44,627 bases of DNA from Gnetum montanum (taxonomy: Eukaryota; Streptophyta; Gnetopsida; Gnetales; Gnetaceae). The DNA lies in contig MNCI01008716.1 of NCBI GenBank assembly GCA_015680685.1, positions 202,120-246,746 of the forward strand. The letters are read 5' to 3'. A program made the position numbers and the translations under genes. Shown here one piece after another: positions 1 through 9,416 of this stretch. The notes beneath the pieces were generated by a model. That model made no database searches. It had not been told where the DNA came from and was given only the letters and a program-made list of their open reading frames with translations. Each line of letters begins with the position of its first letter. The stretch's first letter is position 1.

Positions 1-1322
1 AAAATAAAGAGAAAAAAAAAAAGAAAAAGAAAAAGTGAGAATTCAAAGCACACCCCTTAGACAAAATAATCCCTTGGAATACAAGCACTTGTTATGGAAC
101 TAAAACTCTTTTCTCTAACTAAGGCCCTTCTCGCTTTCCATTCTCTCCTCATTCATTTCGTCGAAATGGTGGTCGCTCTTGGAGGAGGCATCCTTGTCAT
201 TCAAGTGGATGGTTTGGATGAATGCATTGATGTGAAGTCACTGAAAGTGGTTGGTTTGAGGCCAGAGTTGGAATGAGATTTTCCAAGTCACATTAATCAT
301 AAAACACACAAGGGGCTGTACACTACCTTGTTCTTGAGACTCCATTCTATTCTCTTCTCTCCATCCTTCTCTCCATTGTTCACCTCATTGCTGGTTGTAT
401 CATTAGTATATATTTTGGTTGATGCATTGTGTTCTTTTTGGTAAATTATTATGGTTAAGAGTTTAACTCTTGTTCCAAATGACATTCCTAGAGCCTACGG
501 ACTCTTTGAATGTGGGTTTGTCAGGGCATTAAGGGCATGAGCCTACTTTGGGGAGGACCCACTGACATTCCTATTTGGTGCACCAGTTAACTTCTTTCCC
601 CTAACATTTTTGCAATCCATTTTATTTTGTTCATTTCCATCTTGACATCCATTTCATCGATGTCATAGTTGTCCCTTTTTATCTATCTTTCTTATTCCTT
701 TTCTTTCTCCATTTTAACGCTACCGAAGGTTCACGATTAGTCATGGGGGTACGGGGCTCGATTTTTTCGATTTTATCCTAGCCCCAATTTTTTTCAACTG
801 TTTTCCTAACCCCTACACCTTCGGTAGTTATCATTAATATATCTCCAGATCCGCAATCAGCCATGCCACAACTCACCCAATGGACTTACACTGAAGCAAG
901 GTAACAATTACATGATGATTCAATTACCCTTGCTAATATAAGTTTGTGTTGTGTGTGCAGATGGCAATCATACAACAACGGATTGGATCTGGAAAGAACA
1001 CTTGGAATGGAGCAACGCTATAAGCAGCTATGCAAGGAGCAAGATCGATGGTTCGCTTACGAATGGACAACGAAAGGCGCAATCTTGGCGTTGGCAGCAG
1101 CAACACTTATTTCTCTCTCTCTTTCTCAGCCGCCAAATGAGACATGATATCAATGTAATAAGGTATTCACCCTTATTGTCCTGAACACCAGTTTTGTTGT
1201 GTCTTGTAATGATGATCTGTTCACATGTCATCCCATTAGTTTCATTTGAGTCAATAATCCCATACCTTCCCTATATTATTGTAAGGAACTCGAGGATGAG
1301 TTTTCATTCAGTCATGGGGGTA
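1..1322 (+). mobile_element. Ty3/gypsy internal 3' region, copy 1 (5' part outside window)
   Basis: This is the stretch between pol and the 3' LTR of a gypsy element. The same sequence recurs at 19874-21161 and 29655-30989. It starts after an A-rich run with the shared block GAGAATTCAAAGCACACC (37) and ends at the polypurine motif GTCATGGGGG (1311-1320) directly before the LTR. Inside are an inverted repeat (CTACCGAAGGT at 720, ACCTTCGGTAG at 817), a second copy of the polypurine motif (740-749), and a GT-AG bounded interval (901-960) kept in the other copies. A short reading frame at 94-276 has a C-terminus shared with the other copies. No protein family is recognised. The 5' LTR, gag and pol would lie left of the window. 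Confidence 0.75.
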
Positions 1323-1912
1323 TGATGGGACGCGATATCGCATGGGCCATGATATTGTGTACGACATGATATTGCAGTGCACTGTCATATCTATAAATAA
1401 GAGGCAGCTCTCCCTTATTTCCTCATCCTAGGCTAGACAGTAGGGAANCTCATCGCACTTAGGCTAGATTAGATTCTCTCAACCCTTTCCTCCTAGTTAG
1501 GTGCCTCAGTATGACCACTTCAAGCACATGCGTTAGGCGTGGTGATCCCAGCAACGATTAGCGTTTGGTAGTCGCGATTGCATTGGTTCAGGGTGTGTAC
1601 AGTAAGTGGGAACAAATGATGATGCTAGGTTAATTTAGACTTAGTTCATTAGTTAGAGTTAGTAATTAGTTTCTCAACCCTTCACCTTGTTAGCATAGGA
1701 GACATAAAACATAAAAACTATAAAAATCATATACCTCAAACTTACTTAACCATACACTGTGACAACTACAAGTAAGTTTGGGAAGACAATGAATAATTAA
1801 CCCTAATTGTTCCATGGGGCATGTAGGCACTTGGTCTGTGGAGTTCGACCAGATCATGCATGCTACGCTTGTATTCGTATGGTTGAGTGTAGGGGTATCT
1901 CGCCACTCATCA
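1323..1912 (+). mobile_element. gypsy 3' LTR, copy 1 (internally shortened)
   Basis: It begins TGATG and ends CTCATCA, the inverted terminal repeat of this LTR family, and it is preceded by the polypurine tract and followed by unrelated DNA with no primer site, so it is a 3' LTR. A TATA box (TATAAATAAGAGGC) lies at about 1392. At 590 bp it is 170-190 bp shorter than its relatives at 24024 (760 bp) and 21162 (776 bp). The missing part coincides with the N at 1448, so the shortening may be an assembly artefact. Confidence 0.8.
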
Positions 1913-2772
1913 ATAAGCATAAGCCTTTTTAAAAATATCTTTTATAGTAACAATGTTTCCCTGATGTTGTCCAACACCCCAAGGAAGTCACTTAGATTGA
2001 ATGGATCTAGGATGGAAGACTTGGGGAATATGCTTCTAAACAAGCAAGCAATCTTTGGAAGAGAGCGAGCAACACAACAATAGGGAGTCCTACTATTGAC
2101 TTGGTACTACCAAGCCAAGATGGGATTTCTAACACTTAAGAGTACCACTCAAGGGCACATGAGAGTGTTCCATGGTCCTCGAACCATAGGGAAAGACTAG
2201 AAGAATCTCCATCCTGATACATCTCTCACATTTATTGTATCGGGGGAAGGACAACTACTAAAGGTGCATGGGTATAAAACTACATGCAAGATTACTACTA
2301 GGCATCTTAGTTGAAGTCACCAATTAACCTAACATGGAATCATGGAAAGTTTGTAGAAAATGGAGCACTGGATGATGTCCCTCATCAAAAATTTGTGGGG
2401 AATAAAATTACTTGCAGGAGTTTTGATCGCATCCAACCTTTTAAGGCTAGTATGATCATACTTACCGAAGCTAAATAAAATATAAGGAGGAACTACTTGT
2501 GTGGTAGGACTAAAGAATCTAAAGTGCTAGAGGTGACTTACCATGGTTAATCTAGCATGAGGTCAACATTTTGTAGAACAAAGCATAGTGGACCTCAGCA
2601 ATTAAATGCCCAGTAGTCAACTGACGTGAAATCTTGCAATTTTGCACAAAATTAACCATGGTTGTGGGTCTTGTAAGAGTGGTGTTGTTATAAAAATCCT
2701 GGTCAGAACAAAGAATATGGATTTATAACTTGTGGAAATTCAGCATAGTAAGCCTTACCAATAATAGTTGGA
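1913..2772. other. unassigned DNA between gypsy LTR and copia insertion
   Basis: No gene, RNA or recognised repeat is visible. Short open stretches occur on the plus strand but they contain stops and match no family I recognise. The same host sequence resumes at 7234 after the copia element, as shown by the target duplication. Confidence 0.4.
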
Positions 2773-2777
2773 TGTTG
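2773..2777. repeat. 5-bp target site duplication, left copy (TGTTG)
   Basis: TGTTG lies directly before the 5' LTR and again directly after the 3' LTR at 7229-7233. A 5-bp duplication is usual for Ty1/copia integration. Confidence 0.85.
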
Positions 2778-3107
2778 TGTTAAGTTAAGTGGTGACTGAT
2801 CCAACACGGGTCAAAACCAGTTAGCAGCAGTGAGCAATAGTTAACCAGTAGTTACTGGTTCTAGCAGTTAGAGAAATAGTTAACCAGTAGTTACTGGTTC
2901 TAGCAGTTAGTGGTTCTGGTCTAGTTTCCGTTCTCTTCAGTAATGGCCCAAAAACGTTCTTGTAACCATAATTGTATCTAGCAAAAATTATTTAATAACA
3001 ATTCTCATGCATTTCTAGTGTGTGCTTGCCTAAACACCACACAAAGCTATGTGTGTTGCCTATGTTTTCTTTTTCCTTCAGTTCTTTATCTGTTCCTGAA
3101 TTTAACA
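2778..3107 (+). mobile_element. copia 5' LTR
   Basis: It begins TGTTAA and ends TTAACA, an inverted terminal repeat. It carries two tandem copies of a 38-bp unit built round AACCAGTAGTTACTGGTT, itself a near-perfect palindrome. The 3' LTR carries three copies. No clear TATA box was picked out. Confidence 0.93.
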
Positions 3108-3109
3108 AC

Positions 3110-3122
3110 TGCTATCAGAGCC
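3110..3122 (+). other. copia primer-binding site (initiator Met-tRNA type)
   Basis: TGCTATCAGAGCC lies 2 bp after the 5' LTR. It differs by one base from TGGTATCAGAGC, the usual plant copia primer site complementary to the 3' end of initiator Met-tRNA. Confidence 0.85.
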
Positions 3123-3139
3123 ACGGATCAGTGGGAGCA

Positions 3140-3701
3140 ATGACATCCGAGGACGGGAAAGTCCAGATCGACAAATTCGATGGAACAGACTTTGGGTTCT
3201 GGAAGATGTAGATTGAAGATTATCTGTATCAAAAGAAGTTGCATGAACCGCTGCTAGGGAAGAAGCCAGATCAAATGGATCAAGAATATTGGAATCTCTT
3301 AGATCACCAGGCACTTGGTGTNATTGTCATCTTTACTAGAGAGTTGGTCTGCAACAGTGACTGCTGTGAGTAGCTCATTAGGTACTTTACAATTAAAGTT
3401 GAATGATATTCAAGACTTGATTCTTAGCAAGGACATTCGAAGAAGGGAGTCAAGCGAATCCTCAGGGTCTGCTTTGAATACAGAAAGAAAAGGTAGGAGC
3501 TCACAACGTGGTCAAAACCATGGTAATGGTAGATCGAAGTCCAAAGGTAGAGGATAATCTAAAAATCACAGGGAAGTTGTTTGCTAGAATTGTGATAAGA
3601 AGGATCACTTTAGAAATCAGTGTAGGGCACCAAAGAAGAAGAAAAATCACACTCAAGATGATGAATCAGCGAATGCAGCAAAGGAGATTATTGCTGATGC
3701 T
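3140..3701 (+). pseudogene. gag: copia gag (nucleocapsid), deleted and with stops
   Basis: The start at 3140 opens a gag N-terminus with the copia signature IDKFDGTDFGFWKM. A TAG follows at 3209 where the family usually has Gln. At the N (3322) the sequence jumps from the LGV region straight to a segment resembling LPESW and beyond, so roughly 300 bp of the middle of gag appears missing and the frame changes there. The C-terminal part keeps a CCHC zinc knuckle (Cys codons 3582, 3591, 3621 and His 3606; CX2CX4HX4C) that is itself interrupted by a TAG at 3585 in place of Trp. Another stop is at 3555. In an active element the product would package the RNA. Here it cannot be made intact. Confidence 0.85.
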
Positions 3702-5288
3702 TTGATTTGCTATGTGGACAATCCCATTGAATCTTTGATTTTGGATTCAGGTGCTTCATTCCACTCCACTCCATGCAAGGAATTATTACACAATTATGTT
3801 GCAGGGAAGTTTGGAAAGGTTTATCTTGCAAATGATGAACCTTTGGATATTGTGGGGAAGGGTGAAGTTCAAATAAAGACCACCCAAGGGATGCAATGGA
3901 AATTGCAAGATGTAAGACATGTTCTTGGACTTAAGAAAAATTTAATCTCCATGAGTCAGATGGATTTGGATGGGTATACAACAACATTTGGCGATAGATC
4001 ATGGAAGATTACCAAGGGAAACTTGGTTGTTGCATGAGGCAGTAAGGTGGAAACATTGTACATGACTACAACAAAGAAAGATGCAGTTGCAATTGCTAAC
4101 TATGATGGTGATTCAGTCCTATGGCATCGAAGACTTGGGCACATGAACAAAAAAGGTATGAAGTTGTTGGCTTCAAAGGGAAAGTTACCAAAGTTTAAGT
4201 GTGATGATGTTGGCTTGTGTGAAGATTGTGTTTATGGAAAGCAAAAACGAGTTACTTTCTCAAAGATAGGGAGGATACCACAGACTGAAAAGCTTGAACT
4301 AGTGCATTCAGATGTATGGGGGCCAGCTTCAGTGAAGTCTCTTGGAGGCTCAAGCTATTATGTCACCTTCATTAACGATTCCACTAGGAAGGTATGGGTT
4401 TATTTTCTTAAAAATAAATCTGATGTGTTTGCTACTTTTAAAAGGTGGAAAGCTGAAGTAGAAAATCAGACTAGTTTAAAAATAAAATGTATAAAGTCAG
4501 ATAATGGAGGGGAATATGATAGCCAAGAATTCAAGAATTTTTTTTTCGAAAATGGGATCAGGATGATCAAGATAGTTCCAAGAACGCTAGAGCAAAAAAG
4601 TGTTGCTGAACTAATGAATAGAACCTTGAATGAAAGAGCTAGGAGCATGAGAATACACTCTGGGATACCAAAGTTCTTTTGGGCAGATGCAGTTAACATA
4701 GCAGCCTACCTCATTAATCGAGCACCTTTAGTTCCATTGGAGTTCAGAATACCAAAGGAGGTATGGACTGGGAAGGAGGTAAATCTTTCACATTTAAAAT
4801 TTTTTGGGTGTGTCTCATATGTGCATATTGATTCAAATGATAGAGATAAGCTTGATCCTAAAGCCAAGAAATGTTATTTTATTGGCTATGGTTCTGATAA
4901 TTTTGATTATCGTTTCTGGGATGATCAAAATAGGAAAATTATCAGACACAAAGATGTCATTTTTAATGAACACATGGTGTACAAGGATAGGTTTGGTTTA
5001 GAATCCAACATTGCAGGGAAGCAAGAAAAGGAATGTGAGAAGGCTGAACTAGAAGAGATATCTGAGAGGGATGTGGATGGAAGGACTCAAGCAAATCCTG
5101 GAAATAGGATAGCTGAAAATGAAAATGACGTTGCAGAAACAGCCACACCAGAGCCTCAGTTGAGAAGGTTTGCAAGAACACCAAAGCCTAGAGAAAGGTA
5201 CTCTCCCTCGTTACAGTACTTATTATTGATTGATGCTGGGGAACCAGAATGTTTGGATGAAGCAATGCAAGCAACTGATTGTGTTGAG
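3702..5288 (+). pseudogene. pol: copia pol, protease and integrase part
   Basis: The reading frame continues from gag. The protease active site reads LILDSGASFHST near 3738-3770. A TGA at 4035, one C-to-T change from an Arg codon, interrupts the GAG-pre-integrase segment. The integrase zinc domain (H and H in LWHRRLGHM, then CEDC) is followed by the catalytic core: Asp in HSDVWGP, Asp in KSDNGGEY, and Glu in SVAELMNR. The block round the Glu is altered from the usual EQNGVAERMNR. The end carries the copia region FFGCVSYVH and a hydrophilic linker. The frame stops with TAG at 5289. Confidence 0.92.
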
Positions 5289-6765
5289 TAGGAGGTGGCT
5301 ATGAGAGATGAGATGAAGTCACTCCACAAAAATATGACATGGACACTAACTGAGTTGCCAGAAGGAAAGAAGACATTGTAGAATAAGTGGGTGTATAGGG
5401 TCAAGGAAGAACATGATGGCAGCAAAAGATACAAAGCAAGGTTAGTAGTTAAGGATTTCCAATAGAAAAAGGGAATTGACTACACAGACATTTTTTCACC
5501 TATAGTAACGTTGACTACTATTAGAGTAGTGCTAAGTATTGTGGCTGCTGATGATTTGCATCTAGAGCAGCTAGATGTCAAAACTACATTTCTACATGGT
5601 GACCTCGAAGAAGACATTTACATGACACAACCAAAAAGGCTTCCAAGTTCCAGGGAGGGAAAATCTGGTGTGTAAATTGAAGAAAAGCCTGTATGGGTTG
5701 AAGCAGGCTCGAAGGCAATGGTACAAAAAGTTTGATGGATTTATGTGTAAAAATGGCTTTGTTCGAAGTGAGATGGATCACTGCTACTATTTCAAGAATA
5801 CTAATGACTGTTATATAATTTTGTTGTTATATGTTGATGATATGCTAGTTGCAGGGACTAGCATGAAGGAGATCAATAGCTTAAAGCAGCATTTGGCAAG
5901 AAAATTTGAGATGAAAGACTTGGGGACAGCTAAGTAGATACTTGGGATGAGAATATCTAGAGATAGATCTCAAGAAAAGTACATAGGAAAGTTGCTAAAA
6001 AAGTTTAGTCTTCAAGATGCCAAGATTAGAAATACTCCTATGGAAAGCCATGTTCATCTCTCCAAGGAGCAGGCACCAAAGACAGATGAGGAGAGAAAAC
6101 ACATGGCCAAAGTACCTTATGCTTCAGCAGTTGGAAGCTTGATGTATGCTATGGTATGTACTAGGCCAGCTCATGCAGTGGGAGTTGTTAGTAGGTTTAT
6201 GTCTGATCCAGGAAGGGAGCTTTGGGAAGCTATAAAGTGGCTCCTAAGATATCTGAAAGGATCTTCAGGTATGACACTTTATTTTAAAAGGAGCAGCATT
6301 ACTCTACAGGGTTTTTCTGATGTGGATTTGGGAGGTGACTTGGATAGCAGGAAGAGCACCACTGGCTGTCTCTTTACCGTGGGCAACACGGCTGTGAGCT
6401 GGATGTCTCGACTTCAGCAGAGCATTGCTCTCTCAACCACAGAAGCAGAATATATGGCTATCTCAGAAGCTGGAAAAGAGATGATTTGGTTGAAGGGTCT
6501 TCTAAAAGAATTGGGTAAGACATAAGACAATAATGAGCTTTTCATTGATAGTCAAAGTGCCATACATCTAGCTAAAAATCCAGTCTTCCATTCCAAATCC
6601 AAACACATTCAGCTAAGGTATCATCATATCCAGGAATTGATAGATGATGGAACATTATTGCTGAGGAAGATTTCTGGTTCAAACAACCCTGCAGACATAT
6701 TAACCAAGGCAGTCACCTTTGCTAAGCTGAAACTTTGCACAACCTTAGCAGGCCTCCATGGTTAG
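5289..6765 (+). pseudogene. pol: copia pol, reverse transcriptase and RNase H part
   Basis: This continues the same polyprotein. The RT begins near NKWVYRVKEEHDGS, with stops at 5379 and 5463, both where Gln is usual. After LDVKTTFLHGDL the frame shifts by one base at an A5 run (5633-5637) and continues with LKKSLYGLKQAR and the catalytic YVDDML. Further stops lie at 5935 and 6523. RNase H motifs follow: [20 protein letters not shown], and DSQSAIHLAKNPVFHSKSKH. The natural end is TAG at 6763-6765. Most of the protein is still readable, so decay is moderate. Confidence 0.93.
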
Positions 6766-6848
6766 CAATGAGGGGACATTGTTTGTGGGATTAATAGCAT
6801 CTATGGAATAAGCAAGGGAGTAAGAGTTTGTTTTGTTTGATCAGTCTC

Positions 6849-6860
6849 CAAGTGGGAGAT
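6849..6860 (+). other. copia polypurine tract
   Basis: AAGTGGGAGAT directly precedes the 3' LTR. This is the usual copia plus-strand priming site, from which second-strand DNA synthesis starts during reverse transcription. Confidence 0.85.
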
Positions 6861-7228
6861 TGTTAAGTTAAGTGGTGATTGATCCAACACGGGTCAAAAC
6901 CAGTTAGCAGCAGTGAGTAATAGTTAACCAGTAGTTACTGGTTCTAGCAGTTAGAGCAATAGTTAACCAATAGTTACTAGTTCTAGCAGTTAGAGCAATA
7001 GTTAACCAGTAGTTACTGGTTCCAGCAGTTAGTGGTTCTGCTCCAGTTTCTGTTCTCTTCTGTAACGGCCCAAAAATGTTCCTTAACCATAATTGTATCT
7101 AGCAAAAATTATTTAATAACAATTCTCATGCATTTCCGATGTGTGCTTGCCTAAATGCCACACAAAGCTGTGTGTGTTGCCTGTGTTTTCTTTTTCCTTC
7201 GGTTCTTTATCTGTTCCTGAATTTAACA
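6861..7228 (+). mobile_element. copia 3' LTR
   Basis: It matches the 5' LTR from TGTTAAG to TTTAACA but is 38 bp longer because it carries a third copy of the repeat unit round AACCAGTAGTTACTGGTT. It is followed at once by the right target duplication TGTTG (7229-7233). Confidence 0.93.
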
Positions 7229-7233
7229 TGTTG
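7229..7233. repeat. 5-bp target site duplication, right copy (TGTTG)
   Basis: It matches 2773-2777 exactly and closes the copia insertion. Confidence 0.85.
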
Positions 7234-9416
7234 CACGTAGTAATAAATAATACAGTGTTTGTTGTTCAGTTAATGTCACAGGGAATCTTGAAAATTTTGC
7301 ATAGAAATGAACACAAGGGCCTCATTGATCAAGAGTTCGAAAGTGGTCCACGAATCACCTAAGTTAGTGCACAAGTAAAATCAATTTGGTGACATGTTTC
7401 AATAAAGATAAAAAGGGAAACCAAGAAACTTTGACTTTTGTAAATAAATTAGTACAATTGATACATTATTGGCTCGAGGAAATGAGGTGTATTATGGGCT
7501 GAGTGTGTCCTTCCACACCCATTAGTATTTTTTGTTAAGTTGGAATAGTTTTGTTTGATATTGTACAAAATATAGATTTAATTTTTTCTTTGTTAAACTT
7601 TATTCTTTAGTCTTCAACCTTTGTGAAAATTAATGGTAAATATTATTTTATTCTTTTAAGAGTGCTTTTGCACAAAGATTTAAGTGAAATGATCTGAAAT
7701 TGTGAAAGCAATAATTGAATCAATTTTCAACCAACCATACTTGCTACCTTGACTTTTGTTAATCACTTTTCATTCCTGCTACCATCAACTTTTCTTAATT
7801 ACTTTTGTTAATTATTTTTTCACCAACCATACCTACTACCTTGACTCTGGTTATTTTTGCTTTAGGAACTATACCTGCTACCTTCACTTTTGTTACTTTT
7901 TCTTTAGCAATCATTTAATCATTTTTGTATATGTTAATCATTTTTCTATCTTTTTTGTATTGTGCATGACAACTTTATTCTCCAATATGTCATAAATAAA
8001 AAATACATTTTCTCGAAAGGAACCTCTTTACTCTATCTTCATTATGTAGACCCTATACTCATCTTTGTGCAAATATTTTTCTCTCTTCCATCATTTCAAT
8101 AGAAATCAAGCTACAAATTTCCCAAGGTGACTTTTGATGCGATCCTTGAGCATAACAATGCTAGTAGAGGCAACAATTACGAAGGTGATACTTATGGTGG
8201 CAAAAGAGAACAATTATGAAGGTGAGAGAAGAGGAGATTATTGTATCACTTAAAATATAAAAGTTCACTAAAAGCCTTTTAAGTTGATGAGGAGATTGTT
8301 GCATCACTCAAAATTTATAAATTCATTAAAATTTTTTAAATTGATGTTATAATTATTTTTAATGTGATGCGAAGCCTTGATATGGGGTTCATTCTTAAGT
8401 ACAAAATGATATAACATATCATTCGATATGTCATTTTACAATGGAGAGCAACATTGATTATGCAGACATCAGTTATAATGGAAAGGAACCATTCTTAAAC
8501 ATTAATGGTTAAAGTGGTAAACTGCTTAGATATTGTGGAAAACAAGGGTGGCACATTAGAAACATGAATGGTTAGAAACATACAACAACTTGTCCGTGTT
8601 CTAGAATTTGGAAATTGGAATGGTCATTGTTAAGATAAAGGAACAAAGTTCATTCTATTCCATTATATTAACATTAACATTAGGCAAATTGTCCATGATA
8701 GCAAAGCTTTGACATGCCTAATGTTGTGATGATCATTAATCGGTTGCATGATTCACATTGATGTTATCACATAACATGTGTGGTGTATGCCAATTCATCT
8801 TAAAAGCTAAATTACGGTTGCGAAGTGTGCCTTTGTATTGTGTATAATTGAACATTTTTGGATATAGAAAGGAAATACTTTATTGTATTAGGATAAACAA
8901 AAAATGGAAGAAATACTAGAGATTAAGCTTTCATTCATCTTGTAACTTCTTCAAGATTCCACTTAATAGGATGAACATTGTGAGTGTGAGTAATGATCTT
9001 CTTTTGATCCTCTTTACCAAAGATATAATGAAAGATTTGGAAACTAGCAAGAGAAAAAAAAAGTTTATCCTCAATAAGGAATTCAAGAAATACATTAAAG
9101 TGGAAGACTTCTAAATTTTATTATAAACTAAAACTGACAATGTTTTTATTATCCCTAACCTATGGCAGCAACGTTTACCATTGGGCCGCTTTCAACGCAC
9201 GATGTCCAAAGGAATTTAATAACATGAAGGCCAAAAATTGAAAATCATTTGATTCCTGAAAAACAATTTCTTCGGTTCCTAATTTGCATTATACTAATTA
9301 AGCAATTATTAAAACCAATCACCATACATGTGGCTAAGTCCTTGATGTTTCAATCGTAATATCGATGTTAGAAATGCCGCTCCAGGGATTCACGACCGAT
9401 AAGCGACACAGGAAAG
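7234..9416. other. AT-rich intergenic DNA upstream of NLR gene 1
   Basis: No gene is recognised. From 7735 to about 7925 the plus strand is pyrimidine-rich and repeats variants of CTACCTTGACTTTTGTTA at irregular spacing, a decayed minisatellite. Two similar segments at about 8225-8345 (each with GAGATTATTG/GAGATTGTTG plus ATCACT) look like a short diverged tandem duplication. The promoter of the NLR gene should lie near the right end. I see no unambiguous TATA box. Confidence 0.4.

Larger units (their letters stand above)
2778..7228 (+). mobile_element. Ty1/copia LTR retrotransposon, full-length but inactive
   Basis: The 4451-bp element has a 330-bp 5' LTR, a Met-tRNA-type primer site, gag, protease, integrase, reverse transcriptase and RNase H in copia order, a polypurine tract and a 368-bp 3' LTR, flanked by TGTTG on both sides. 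The coding region is broken by several in-frame stops, one single-base frameshift at an A run (5633-5637), and a gag deletion at the N at 3322. The two LTRs differ at roughly 20 positions by eye, plus one 38-bp repeat unit, so the insertion is not recent. Confidence 0.95.

Noticed and set aside
944-1231. Three overlapping short frames as separate genes
   Set aside because: They overlap on both strands inside the gypsy 3' region. Only the conservation of the GT-AG interval and the following frame between copies is noteworthy.
1323-1912. Solo LTR at the left end
   Set aside because: The polypurine tract and 1.3 kb of gypsy internal sequence directly precede it, so it is the 3' LTR of a longer element.
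5620-5670. Programmed frameshift in copia pol
   Set aside because: The change is one extra A in an A5 run inside the RT, in an element that also has many stops. Plant copia elements normally use a single frame, so mutation is the simpler explanation.
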